Part shown: piece by piece, positions 33,879 to 42,494 of the stretch
Layout: every line of letters starts with the position of its first letter
Position numbering within the stretch: position 1 is the stretch's first letter
NCBI GenBank assembly: GCA_905215405.1
Contig: CAJMQE010000004.1
Coordinates: 19,065 to 83,064 of the forward strand
Direction of reading: 5' to 3'
DNA from: an uncultured bacterium
GTDB lineage: Bacteria; Bacillota; Clostridia; Lachnospirales; Lachnospiraceae
DNA length: 64,000 nt
Notes under the pieces: model-generated
Told to the model about the DNA's origin: nothing
The model's input: the letters and a program-made list of their open reading frames with translations, nothing else
The model's database searches: none
Made by a program: the position numbers and the translations under genes

Positions 33879-35138
33879 TCAGACCAGTTCAGCAATGCCA
33901 CTTACCCGTACATAAATATCGGATATTTTATACCATGTCGGATAATCAATAATTCCGGTCTGTGGTAATTTGAAGATTTTCTGGAAGGCACGGACTGCTT
34001 CAGCAGTGGCTTCACCAAAGATTCCATCAGGAACGACAGATGGAATTGCAGTATATGTTTCAGAAATGGTGTTCAGTTCTTCCTGTATCTGTCTTACTTT
34101 TTGTCCGGATGAACCGATGTCTAAGTCTGCTCCCGGCCAGGAAGAAGGGATTCCTTCGATTTCTTCCGCTGTATTTATATAGATCGTATCACCATAGTAG
34201 TACTGCAGGATCTGGATCGGTGTATAATTCTGGTCACCAAGAGTCTTGCTGCCCCACTGGCTCAGCCAGTTCGGACATGAAACACGGTTGCCATCACAAT
34301 ACTGAGTCAGTATCGGCTGCTTTACATTTGGACGTGACAGATAATTTGTAAAGATTTCATCAACGAGAACAGAGATGTTTTCGAAAATATTACGTCCATT
34401 GACATATTTGTGGTCAAATGCCGTACTGGAGGTGATGGTGAAATTATAGCCTTGATTTCTGTACCATTCTGTGTAGACTCTGTTCAATGTAAAAGACATA
34501 ATTGCAAGGATGTTGGCACGAATCGTGTTTTCAGGCCATGTGGAATATATTTCGCTGCTTGCAACATTTTTGATGTAATCCCGGTAACGTTCATAATAAT
34601 TAGCTGCGGTGGTATCGGTTGGTACACCGTCATGAACAACAACGAACTCTGGTACAACGACACGGCTTAAAACAATTTCACCGGGTTCGTTGACCGGTTT
34701 GATTTCTGCTTCGGCGATTTTGGGTGGAAAATTACCATAGAGCGTATGAGCCGGAACAACGATGTTGGAAGCTGTTTCAGGATTCAGAGAAATGCTCTGC
34801 AGAGCCGTTTCAAGGGCCAGGACCTGAGAACCTGATACATTGAATGGCTGAAATCCGTCGGCTGAAACACTGACTGTATATTCAGAATACGGCTGATTGA
34901 TATTTGGTTCCTGACTGTATTCCAGTGGAGGAGTAGGAAGAGAAATGGTTTCTGTCTGTCCGTTGCTATCGGTCGTCAGCTGGTCTACGATGTTTTCCGG
35001 ATCGCCTGAAAAAGAAATCGTTACTCTGGCATCTGGAATTGGCTCGTTGGTCTCTTTGGAGATGACGCTGACCTGCATGGAACCTTTGTCAACGGAATTA
35101 GCAGGAACTTCAAGTGTGTGTACATATGAAAAGCTCAT
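33879..35138 (-). CDS. sleC: SleC-like spore cortex-lytic enzyme
   Basis: A 419-residue protein. The N-terminal part is a carboxypeptidase-regulatory-like beta domain (EPIPDARVTISFSGDPE). The lytic domain has YRDYIKNVASSEIYSTWPE, MSFTLNRVYTEWYRNQGYNF and YVNGRNIFENISVLVDEIF, the SpoIID-like wording of SleC. A C-terminal peptidoglycan-binding domain (GSSGQKVRQIQEELNTISE, DGIFGEATAEAVRAFQ) follows. SleC breaks cortex peptidoglycan at germination. No signal peptide is seen, as for SleC-type proteins. It is divergent from a spore-type amidase. Confidence 0.85.
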   Translation of the reverse strand: MSFSYVHTLEVPANSVDKGSMQVSVISKETNEPIPDARVTISFSGDPENIVDQLTTDSNGQTETISLPTPPLEYSQEPNINQPYSEYTVSVSADGFQPFNVSGSQVLALETALQSISLNPETASNIVVPAHTLYGNFPPKIAEAEIKPVNEPGEIVLSRVVVPEFVVVHDGVPTDTTAANYYERYRDYIKNVASSEIYSTWPENTIRANILAIMSFTLNRVYTEWYRNQGYNFTITSSTAFDHKYVNGRNIFENISVLVDEIFTNYLSRPNVKQPILTQYCDGNRVSCPNWLSQWGSKTLGDQNYTPIQILQYYYGDTIYINTAEEIEGIPSSWPGADLDIGSSGQKVRQIQEELNTISETYTAIPSVVPDGIFGEATAEAVRAFQKIFKLPQTGIIDYPTWYKISDIYVRVSGIAELV

Positions 35139-35307
35139 AATTAACCTCAGATATTTATTCTATATTAATATATGTATGGATGTGTGGAATGTAACATTTT
35201 ATTTACAGTATTTCAGGAACCTTTTCCAATCATTTACATTTTAAGTATCATTTTATGACACTGTGCATAAATTAATGTGAGAATATATTTATTATTAAGG
35301 TGAGGTT

Positions 35308-36573
35308 ATGGCTCAATATAGAGTGGCAATTGACGCTGGGCATGGAGGAAGTGATCCAGGTGCTGTATATGGCAGTAGAAGAGAGAAAGATGATACGCTG
35401 CGTCTCGCAAATGCAGTAGGAAGAATCTTAGAGCAGAATGGAGTAGATGTATTTTATGTAAGAACAGATGATGAATATGAGACTCCATTTAAGAAGGCAA
35501 CTGATGCAAATAATGCAGGAGTGGATTATTTTGTGTCAATCCACAGAAATTCGTCAGAGGAACCTAATCAGTATGATGGAATTGAGACCCTTGTGTATAA
35601 TGATGATGGCGTAAAGGCAACCATGGCAAGGAATATCAACGCAGAGCTTGAAAAGGTCGGATTTAGAAATCTCGGAGTGGATGAGAGACCGAATCTGGTC
35701 GTTTTAAGAAGAACACAGATGCCAGCAGTGCTTGTAGAAGCTGGATTTATCAACAGTGATAAGGATAACAGGATCTTTGACGATAATTTCGAAACAATTG
35801 CACAGGGAATTGCCGATGGAATCCTGGATACATTGTACGATAACAGAAATATGACTCAATCCGTAAAATCAACATTTTATGATGATTTTGATGCCAGAAA
35901 CAGTGACAAAAACAGAAATGCGAATCGCTCAGCTGATGCTGTCAGAAGGAATATGGATGATGCAGACAGCGGAATGGATAATGGAATGAACAGAAATATG
36001 AATGATGACATGATGAATAACAGAATGAGTCGTGATATGGATGATTCGAGCGATGGAATGAACGAAAATATGAATGATGACATGATGGATAATAGAATGA
36101 ACGGAAACATGGGTGACATGAATAACGGAATGAGTGGAAACATGGGTGACATGAATAGCGGAATGAACGGAACTATGGGCGACATGAATAACGGAATGAG
36201 TGGAAACATGGGCGACATGAATAACGGAATGAACGGAAATATGGATATGCCAACGCGAGACAGAAGTCAGGATATGGATGCGGACAGAACCAGGGAAGTA
36301 CCGCAGACCAATGGAAACTGGACCTATGAGGACAGCAATGATACAGAAGAGCAACCACAGAAACTCTATCGTGTTCAGGTCGGCGCATACCGTAACAAAG
36401 AATCAGCAGATCGAATGCTCAATGGACTTTTGATTGAAGGATTCCCTGCATTTGTCATACTTGACAATGGTATCTATAAAGTTCAGGTCGGAGCGTTCTG
36501 TTTCCTTGCCAATGCAATCAAAATGGAAGAAAAACTGAGAAGGTATCGGTATAATACATTTATTACGATCTAA
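35308..36573 (+). CDS. N-acetylmuramoyl-L-alanine amidase with Met-rich linker and SPOR domain
   Basis: A 421-residue amidase: zinc ligands His12 (DAGHGGSDPG), Glu26 (SRREKDD) and the His in SIHRNSS, with the catalytic Glu in VEAGFI. Residues about 215-315 form a Met/Asn/Asp/Gly-rich linker with 11-residue units (GNMGDMNNGMS). The C-terminal SPOR domain (RVQVGAYRNKESADRMLNG, KVQVGAFCF) targets denuded septal glycan. Amidase plus SPOR is the CwlC/CwlM plan, used in mother-cell lysis in Bacillus. No signal peptide. Good family call, sporulation role inferred. Confidence 0.9.
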   Translation: MAQYRVAIDAGHGGSDPGAVYGSRREKDDTLRLANAVGRILEQNGVDVFYVRTDDEYETPFKKATDANNAGVDYFVSIHRNSSEEPNQYDGIETLVYNDDGVKATMARNINAELEKVGFRNLGVDERPNLVVLRRTQMPAVLVEAGFINSDKDNRIFDDNFETIAQGIADGILDTLYDNRNMTQSVKSTFYDDFDARNSDKNRNANRSADAVRRNMDDADSGMDNGMNRNMNDDMMNNRMSRDMDDSSDGMNENMNDDMMDNRMNGNMGDMNNGMSGNMGDMNSGMNGTMGDMNNGMSGNMGDMNNGMNGNMDMPTRDRSQDMDADRTREVPQTNGNWTYEDSNDTEEQPQKLYRVQVGAYRNKESADRMLNGLLIEGFPAFVILDNGIYKVQVGAFCFLANAIKMEEKLRRYRYNTFITI

Positions 36574-36606
36574 AAGAATTATCATTTATGATGGATTTAA
36601 CATTTG

Positions 36607-36664
36607 AGCAGAAGTAGAGATACAGTTACGTTTGGTGACTGTGTCTTTATTTCTGCTTTTTTTA
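36607..36664 (+). terminator. Intrinsic terminator after the amidase gene
   Basis: AGCAGAA pairs with TTCTGCT, with an inner ACAGT/ACTGT stem, and is followed by TTTTTTT. Confidence 0.82.
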
Positions 36665-36755
36665 ACGAAAATATCAATACCCTTATTCCGACTCTTTTCT
36701 ACATTTTTCTTCCAGCAAATTCCTACGTTATTTTGTAAAAATAAGTCGGAGATGG

Positions 36756-36784
36756 TTGACGATAGGGGATTTCTCTCCTATAAT
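36756..36784 (+). promoter_or_regulatory. Strong sigma-A promoter of the cohesin-dockerin pair
   Basis: TTGACG at 36756-36761 and TATAAT at 36779-36784 with a 17-bp spacer. A leader of about 90 nt follows to the TTG start at 36877. Nothing else was recognised in this gap besides the terminator at 36607-36664. Confidence 0.82.
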
Positions 36785-36876
36785 TAATTTAACTATAGCA
36801 AGTAGAAAACAGCATGTAAAAATGCAGGCATTTCAGTAGGACGACAGAGTCCGGATTACAGATAGGAGTAAGAAAA

Positions 36877-38952
36877 TTGAAACACAAACGGAGTATAAAA
36901 ATCAGGGGAATCCTGATGCTGTTCATATTTTGTGTAACGAGTGCGGTTTCCTTTGCAGCAGGAACTGCGATCGGGACAGAAAATGTCTATGCAGCAGAAA
37001 AGACTGGAACACTTACAGGTACGAATGTAAATGTCAGAACTGGACCAGGGACATCCTATTCCAGAATCACTAGACTGAATACGGGAGATCAGGTGACGAT
37101 TCTGGATACAGTCAGCACGAGTGATACTTATTCCTGGTATAAGATCGGATTTTATCTGGATGGAACTTATACAGAGGGCTACATAACAAGTCAGTACGTT
37201 TCTGTCAATGACAGTGATGTGGACTATGATGAAGATACAGATTTCGAAAGTTATCTGAATGAACAGGGGTTCCCGGAATCTTATAAAGCTGGGTTAAGAG
37301 AACTGCATGCAATGTATCCGAAATGGGTATTTGTTGCAGATTATGTGAATTATGACTGGAATACAGTACTGGAAGCGGAAAATGTGACTGGACGAAGCCT
37401 GATTTATGGTACAGCTGCAAGTTCATGGAAATCTCTTGCAGATGATGCCTATAACTGGGAGACAGGAGAGTGGTACGAATACGATTCAGGTGGATGGGTA
37501 GCCGCGTCGAAATCATTGATCGCCTACGCACTTGATCCAAGAAATTTCCTCAATAGCACGAATATATTTATGTTCGAATCACTTTCTTATAATGGCAGTC
37601 TGCAGAATAAAGATGGTGTCAGTCAGATTATTGGAAATTCCTTTATGAAGTCGACAGGAACAGTTGGAGATGGCTCAGGCCTTAGTTACGACGGTGATTC
37701 CTATACATATCCGGAGGCTTTGATGAAAGCTGGACAGATTTCCGGAGTAAGCCCATACCATCTTGCGACAAGAATTATACAGGAGATCGGTAGCAATGGA
37801 GCCAGTGATAGTATTTCTGGTACGGTCAGTGGCTATGGCGGTCTGTATAATTATTACAACCAGGGTGCGTATAAGACAAGCACGGCCAGTGCAATCATCA
37901 ACGGTCTGATTTATGCATCCAAAACAGACAGTGCAACGATGCGCCCATGGAATACAAGAATGAAATCCATTATCGGTGGGGCTATCAAACTTGGTTCCAG
38001 TTATATTAATAAAGGACAGGATACGCTCTATTATGAGAAATTTGATTTGATTTCTCCATATACGCACCAGTATATGACCAACATTCTGGCACCAAGAAGT
38101 GAATCCGTAACCACGGCAAAGGCATATGATGAAAGTACAAGAACTTCAACAGGTCTTGTATTTAAGATTCCTGTATACAAAAATATGCCATCGTCGGTAT
38201 GTGAATTACCACAGGGTAACGGCAGTCCAAATAATTTGCTGAAATCACTTAGTGTCGGTGATACAACGCTCACTCCAACATTTGATGGTTTTACAACACA
38301 GTATGATGTTATTGTTGGAAATGGTGTTTCCTCAGTATCTGTTAACGCAGAAGCTGTCAGCGGCAGTGCAAGTGTTAGTGGAACAGGCAGCTACAGTCTG
38401 AATGTGGGATCAAATACAATTACGATCAGGGTTACATCAGAAAGTGGGGATACAAGAACTTATACAATCAATGTTGTTAGAGAAGATGGAGGCAGTACGC
38501 CAGAACCGGATCACAGTGATGAAGGCAGTATGAGTACGAACTACAGGATCGATAGCACGAAAAATTATATCTCTGCAGTTGGTGTAGGAAGTCAGGCAAC
38601 TGACGTGCTTGGCAATGTGTCTTGTACTGGTAGCTATCAGGCATCGATTACAGATGCAGACGGAACACAGATCAGTGGCGTGGTAAAGACGGGCGATCAT
38701 CTGATCATAAAAAATGGATCTGGAAATGTTGTCTATGATTATACATTTGTTATTTATGGTGATGTGGATGGCGACGGAGCAGTTACAAGTATGGATCTTC
38801 TCTATGTGAAACGACATGTTCTTGGAGTTCGCAAACTGAGTGGAGCTTATGAAGAAGCAGCAGATGCAAATCACAATGGAAGTGCAGAATCACTGGATCT
38901 GCTCTATATTAAACGACATATTCTGGATATCAGATACATCATACAGAAATAG
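36877..38952 (+). CDS. Secreted SH3-glucosaminidase with cadherin-like and dockerin domains
   Basis: TTG start with GGAGTAAG before it; 691 residues. Order: signal peptide (to about 38), bacterial SH3 (42-105, NVNVRTGPGTSYSRI), endo-beta-N-acetylglucosaminidase of the LytD type (about 130-410; catalytic Glu303 in IIQEIGSNGA), a cadherin-like beta-sandwich (LKSLSVGDTTLTPTFDGFTT), and a C-terminal type I dockerin with two calcium loops (DVDGDGAVTSMD at 629-640; DANHNGSAESLD at 663-674). It cleaves wall glycan, and the dockerin should bind a cohesin. A cohesin gene is immediately downstream. Confidence 0.88.
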   Translation: MKHKRSIKIRGILMLFIFCVTSAVSFAAGTAIGTENVYAAEKTGTLTGTNVNVRTGPGTSYSRITRLNTGDQVTILDTVSTSDTYSWYKIGFYLDGTYTEGYITSQYVSVNDSDVDYDEDTDFESYLNEQGFPESYKAGLRELHAMYPKWVFVADYVNYDWNTVLEAENVTGRSLIYGTAASSWKSLADDAYNWETGEWYEYDSGGWVAASKSLIAYALDPRNFLNSTNIFMFESLSYNGSLQNKDGVSQIIGNSFMKSTGTVGDGSGLSYDGDSYTYPEALMKAGQISGVSPYHLATRIIQEIGSNGASDSISGTVSGYGGLYNYYNQGAYKTSTASAIINGLIYASKTDSATMRPWNTRMKSIIGGAIKLGSSYINKGQDTLYYEKFDLISPYTHQYMTNILAPRSESVTTAKAYDESTRTSTGLVFKIPVYKNMPSSVCELPQGNGSPNNLLKSLSVGDTTLTPTFDGFTTQYDVIVGNGVSSVSVNAEAVSGSASVSGTGSYSLNVGSNTITIRVTSESGDTRTYTINVVREDGGSTPEPDHSDEGSMSTNYRIDSTKNYISAVGVGSQATDVLGNVSCTGSYQASITDADGTQISGVVKTGDHLIIKNGSGNVVYDYTFVIYGDVDGDGAVTSMDLLYVKRHVLGVRKLSGAYEEAADANHNGSAESLDLLYIKRHILDIRYIIQK

Positions 38953-39041
38953 GGTCTGGATTAGAATAAGTAGACTGCCAAAAATCAGATAGATATCTTA
39001 TCTGGATTGTGAAGCGGGATAACGATAGAAAGAGGTAAGTT

Positions 39042-40883
39042 ATGAAACAAACGATAAGAAGAACAGGTGCATGGATACTTGCACCTGTCCTGGTACTGGG
39101 AATGCAGCTGATAACTGCATATCCGGTGCAGGCAGCGGAAACTGCAAATGTATCGGTCAGTTCGGTAAGTGGTGATGTTGGAGATCAGATAACGGTCAAC
39201 ATTAGTGTGTCAGGAAGTGGCAGTGAAATCTATATGTGCGATTTATATGTAACATATGATGCATCTGTACTGCAGATCGTTTCCGGACATAGTGGTGGTG
39301 GCGGTGGAACCGTAAGAGTTCTTTCAACGGATTCTACTTCGTTTTCACTTGTGTTTAAGGCGTTAAAACCAGGTACCTCATCAATCAAACTGGCTTCAAA
39401 CAGTATTGTCAGTTCAGAGCTCGAGGATAAATTAACAATTAGCGGAGGAAATGGTTCTGTTACGGTCAATTCTTCTGCCAATTTATCATCAAATAATAAT
39501 CTGTCATCTTTGAAAATAGCAGAATCAGCTTTGTCACCAGAATTTTCTTCAGATGTGACCAGTTATACAGCGGCTATTGGGCAAGATGTTTCAAGGCTGA
39601 CAGTAAGTGCAGTGCCGGAAGATGCTGCAGCGACAGTCAGAGTAACAGGTACAACGATGGATCCAGGCAGAAACACGACAACCATAACGGTTACTGCTGA
39701 AAATGGAAGTACAAGATCTTATATAATTTATACCACGAAAGAGTCGGCGGCAGACGGTGAAACCGCAGGCAAAGAAGAAGCGGATAATGAATCAGCCAGC
39801 CAGGATATAGCGGATATAGAAGTACAGCAGAAAGCAATAGCAACTATCGATGGTACTGAGTATTATATTATCAGTGATTTTGATAGTAATCCATTACCAG
39901 CAGGATATGAGACGGAAGTATTTGAGTATAAAGGGCAAAAGATACTTGCAGGTAAGGAAATTCATACAAAACTTACCATTATGTATCTGGAGCCTGTCAA
40001 TGGATCACAGGATGGTGCATTTTATGTGTATGATACGGTCAATGATACATTTTATCGTCTGAATGTGGTTATTTCTCCGGAACTTCGTTATACAATTCTG
40101 CCAATTACAGATGATATGGAATTGCCAGATGGCTATGCGAAGGCAACCAGAGTCATAAATGATGAAAATGCTGATGTACTTGTAAAACTTGGTGCAGGTT
40201 CCGATTATTGTCTGTTCTATGGTATGGATGATGAAGGAAATACAGGATGGTATCGTTATGATTATACCAATGGAACAGTTCAGAAATTTACAGATCTTGA
40301 TGAAGCAGGAGTTGGAGCTTTGGGTACAACAGTCATGCAGGAGCAGGACGAAGTCAAAATGTGGAGAATGATGACAGTTTGTATTGCGGCCGGTGCATTG
40401 ATACTGCTTGTTATGGTCATTGTATTACTTATCAAAGATAAGAAGCGTTTAAATGGTGAGCAGGATCAGAACAACGACAGCGATGGTTCTGATAAACTCA
40501 AGAAGGATGGAAGAACTGGTAACACTGAAAGAAGCAAAAAATTCGGGATAACAGGAAAAGCAGGCAAAGCAGAGAAATCTAAAAAGTCTGGTAAGTCAGG
40601 TGCATCGGGAAAAGCTAGTCAAAATGATTTTGATGAGGATTTATCTGAGTTAGACGAAGATGTGATCAGTGGTGATATTCTCGATGATGAAGATGATAAA
40701 AAGAATAGAAAGAAAAAGAAGAAGCAGAAGGAGTTGGAAAAGGCAAGCCTAGAGGATATCGCGGATGATATAGCAGATGATGCACAGTATCGAGATATTG
40801 AAGATGGCTCGGCATTTGAAGATGACGATGAGGAAAGTGACTTTGAATTTCTTGATATAGAGGAAACTGATATCGAAGATTAG
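39042..40883 (+). CDS. Membrane-anchored cohesin protein with cadherin-like domain
   Basis: 613 residues. Signal peptide (to about 31), a cohesin-type domain (about 33-150; VGDQITVNISVSGSG, DLYVTYDASVLQIV, SFSLVFKALKPGTSSIKL), a cadherin-like module (NNLSSLKIAESALSPEFSSD), a further outer domain, one membrane helix at 445-467, then a charged cytosolic tail of about 145 residues, first Lys/Gly/Ser-rich and then strongly Asp/Glu-rich. It is 89 bp after the dockerin-bearing glucosaminidase, so the likely role is to hold that enzyme on the membrane. The acidic tail may contact cytosolic proteins. Pairing is inferred from domains and position. Confidence 0.82.
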   Translation: MKQTIRRTGAWILAPVLVLGMQLITAYPVQAAETANVSVSSVSGDVGDQITVNISVSGSGSEIYMCDLYVTYDASVLQIVSGHSGGGGGTVRVLSTDSTSFSLVFKALKPGTSSIKLASNSIVSSELEDKLTISGGNGSVTVNSSANLSSNNNLSSLKIAESALSPEFSSDVTSYTAAIGQDVSRLTVSAVPEDAAATVRVTGTTMDPGRNTTTITVTAENGSTRSYIIYTTKESAADGETAGKEEADNESASQDIADIEVQQKAIATIDGTEYYIISDFDSNPLPAGYETEVFEYKGQKILAGKEIHTKLTIMYLEPVNGSQDGAFYVYDTVNDTFYRLNVVISPELRYTILPITDDMELPDGYAKATRVINDENADVLVKLGAGSDYCLFYGMDDEGNTGWYRYDYTNGTVQKFTDLDEAGVGALGTTVMQEQDEVKMWRMMTVCIAAGALILLVMVIVLLIKDKKRLNGEQDQNNDSDGSDKLKKDGRTGNTERSKKFGITGKAGKAEKSKKSGKSGASGKASQNDFDEDLSELDEDVISGDILDDEDDKKNRKKKKKQKELEKASLEDIADDIADDAQYRDIEDGSAFEDDDEESDFEFLDIEETDIED

Positions 40884-40999
40884 GAAACACGTTTGCACTC
40901 TGCAAAAGCGTAGCGGATACCAGGGGCTGCCCAGAACGCAGCCCTGGTACCGGCGCATTTGCAAAGGTTTCCAAATCTTAGATAGCAGTTTCTTTTTTT
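40863..40999. terminator. Long imperfect hairpin, copy B, overlapping the cohesin gene end
   Basis: The fold spans 40863-40992, 130 nt, like copy A at 27325-27454. Tiers: GAAACTG with CAGTTTC, TATC with GATA, 12 of 13 bases of AAGATTAGGAAAC with GTTTCCAAATCTT, TTTGCA with TGCAAA, CAGGG-CTGC with GCAGCCCTG. A T run follows at 40993-40999. CTCTGC, GCG-A-CGG-TAC and GGTACCGGCG are shared with copy A while the arm sequences differ. The first arm lies within the last cohesin codons. Confidence 0.75.
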
Positions 41000-41029
41000 G
41001 CACTGAAGCTGGAAATGATAACGAAGATT

Positions 41030-41073
41030 AGGAAACACGTTTGCACTCTGCAAAAGCGTGTTCCGAAATTTTT
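41030..41073. terminator. Second terminator, duplicate of part of copy B
   Basis: GGAAACACGTTTGC and GCAAAAGCGTGTTCC pair around ACTCT, then GAAATTTTTTT. A 38-bp stretch at 41022-41059 repeats 40874-40911 exactly, with the similarity reaching 12 bp further upstream. Confidence 0.82.
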
Positions 41074-41087
41074 TTCTGCTGTTTCAT

Positions 41088-42158
41088 TTATAGTTCTTCA
41101 GGCATCTTCCATTGTTCGGCCTGTTTTTTGTATTCGTTGGCATTATAAGAGTAGGTGTTGTACAGTTCGTAATCGCCAGTTTTTCTTGCAATCATAGAAA
41201 GGCGTTCATAGCAGGCAGAAAGCATTTTTAAAGGCTTGTCTCCGCTAGTGTGAATGTCCAAGATACTTGGTGTTTCTGTTGAGGCATTGATGAACCAAAG
41301 AACGGCTTCTTCATAGTCTTCTTTGTCATAAAAATACTGTCCCAGTTCCATGCAGATCTCTGCACATGGCGAACCACCAGCCATATCTTTCAGGGCAATC
41401 TTAAAGAAGTCATCTGACTTGTTTTCGAGCCGGTAAATACGGGCAAGTACACAGCTGATAGCCTGGCTGATATCCAGAGGACGATCCTCTTTTGCAAGAA
41501 CATCAGTGAACATATTCTTGCACATCATAAAATCATCGGAAGTGCCGGAAATGAACAATTCTTTGCAAAACATTGTGACTACATAATTTTCAAGGCGCGT
41601 ACCCTGCTGGAGTGCGCGGATAAATGTATGGAAGTCGCGTCCGGCATGTGTATTAAGTGGACGGTGTAAAATCTCAATATCGCTGTCAAATACGACCGGA
41701 TCCAGACGTACGGTTTCGTGAATCGGAGACTGCCAGGTAAAAGAACGCATCCGTTTGAACAGTTTTGGACGATATTCTTTTTCAGAATTATAAACCGTAT
41801 TGAACTGCATATCATTGACATATTTCATCTGTACCAGTTCAATTTCAGGAAGAAGAGACTCTTTTAAATGCTGAAAGCGAATGAGGTTGGTGGCATCCAG
41901 AATCTCATCAGCATCACAGGAGTAAATGTAGTCGCAGGATGCTTTTGAAAATGCGAAATTTCTGGCATCTGCAAAATCATCCTTCCACTGATAATCATAT
42001 ATTTGATCTGTATATTTTGCTGCAATTTGTTTTGTGTCATCGGTAGAACCTGTATCTACAATCACAATTTCATCAGCAATTGTTCTGAAACTGTCCAGGC
42101 AGCGTGCAAGAATTGCACTTTCATTTTTCACAATCATGCATAAGCTGATAGTAAGCAT
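41088..42158 (-). CDS. Family 2 glycosyltransferase
   Basis: A 356-residue GT-A enzyme: SLCMIVKNESAILARCLDSF and EIVIVDTGSTDDTKQIA are the nucleotide-binding start, and YSCDADEILD carries the DxD-type metal site. The C-terminal half has helical repeat-like sequence (YFYDKEDYEEAVLWFINAS) as in GT2 proteins with TPR domains. It probably transfers a sugar to a peptide, protein or wall polymer. No transporter or partner gene is beside it, so the acceptor is unknown. Confidence 0.88.
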   Translation of the reverse strand: MLTISLCMIVKNESAILARCLDSFRTIADEIVIVDTGSTDDTKQIAAKYTDQIYDYQWKDDFADARNFAFSKASCDYIYSCDADEILDATNLIRFQHLKESLLPEIELVQMKYVNDMQFNTVYNSEKEYRPKLFKRMRSFTWQSPIHETVRLDPVVFDSDIEILHRPLNTHAGRDFHTFIRALQQGTRLENYVVTMFCKELFISGTSDDFMMCKNMFTDVLAKEDRPLDISQAISCVLARIYRLENKSDDFFKIALKDMAGGSPCAEICMELGQYFYDKEDYEEAVLWFINASTETPSILDIHTSGDKPLKMLSACYERLSMIARKTGDYELYNTYSYNANEYKKQAEQWKMPEEL

Positions 42159-42494
42159 AAAAACCTCCCGCTAATTAAAAGGCTCCATTGCAACTGCATA
42201 TTTGATCGTTTGATCGGATAGAGTTGTATGTAGTTTTGCAGCTATCAATGGATCTATTTAACTATAACTATAATAATCAATTAAAATTCTTTTCGTTTAC
42301 CAGAGTCAACAGCAACCATTCACATTGTCGAGAAAAAAATGAAAAAAGGCCTGTATCTGATAAAGCGTTGTTGCTTTATTTTAGCATGCAGAGACGACAA
42401 TTACAATTGACAGAAAGTCGAATTGGAAAGAGTTTTGACACATGCGAAGTGCTATGATACTATTTACAGGATAAAATGGGCAATGGAGTAGATA
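42159..42494. other. Intergenic gap between glycosyltransferase and gene at 42495
   Basis: About 336 bp. It holds TTGATCG-type direct repeats near 42200, a weak AAAGC/GCTTT hairpin near 42362-42378 and the promoter at 42435-42463. I see no coding frame with a good ribosome site. Confidence 0.5.
42435..42463 (+). promoter_or_regulatory. Promoter of the unknown gene at 42495
   Basis: TTGACA (42435-42440) and TACTAT (42458-42463) with a 17-bp spacer, about 30 bp before the start codon. Confidence 0.7.

Noticed and set aside
35929..36354. Minus-strand repeat-rich ORFs opposite the amidase linker
   Set aside because: They mirror the DNA repeats that code for the Met-rich linker; no ribosome site.
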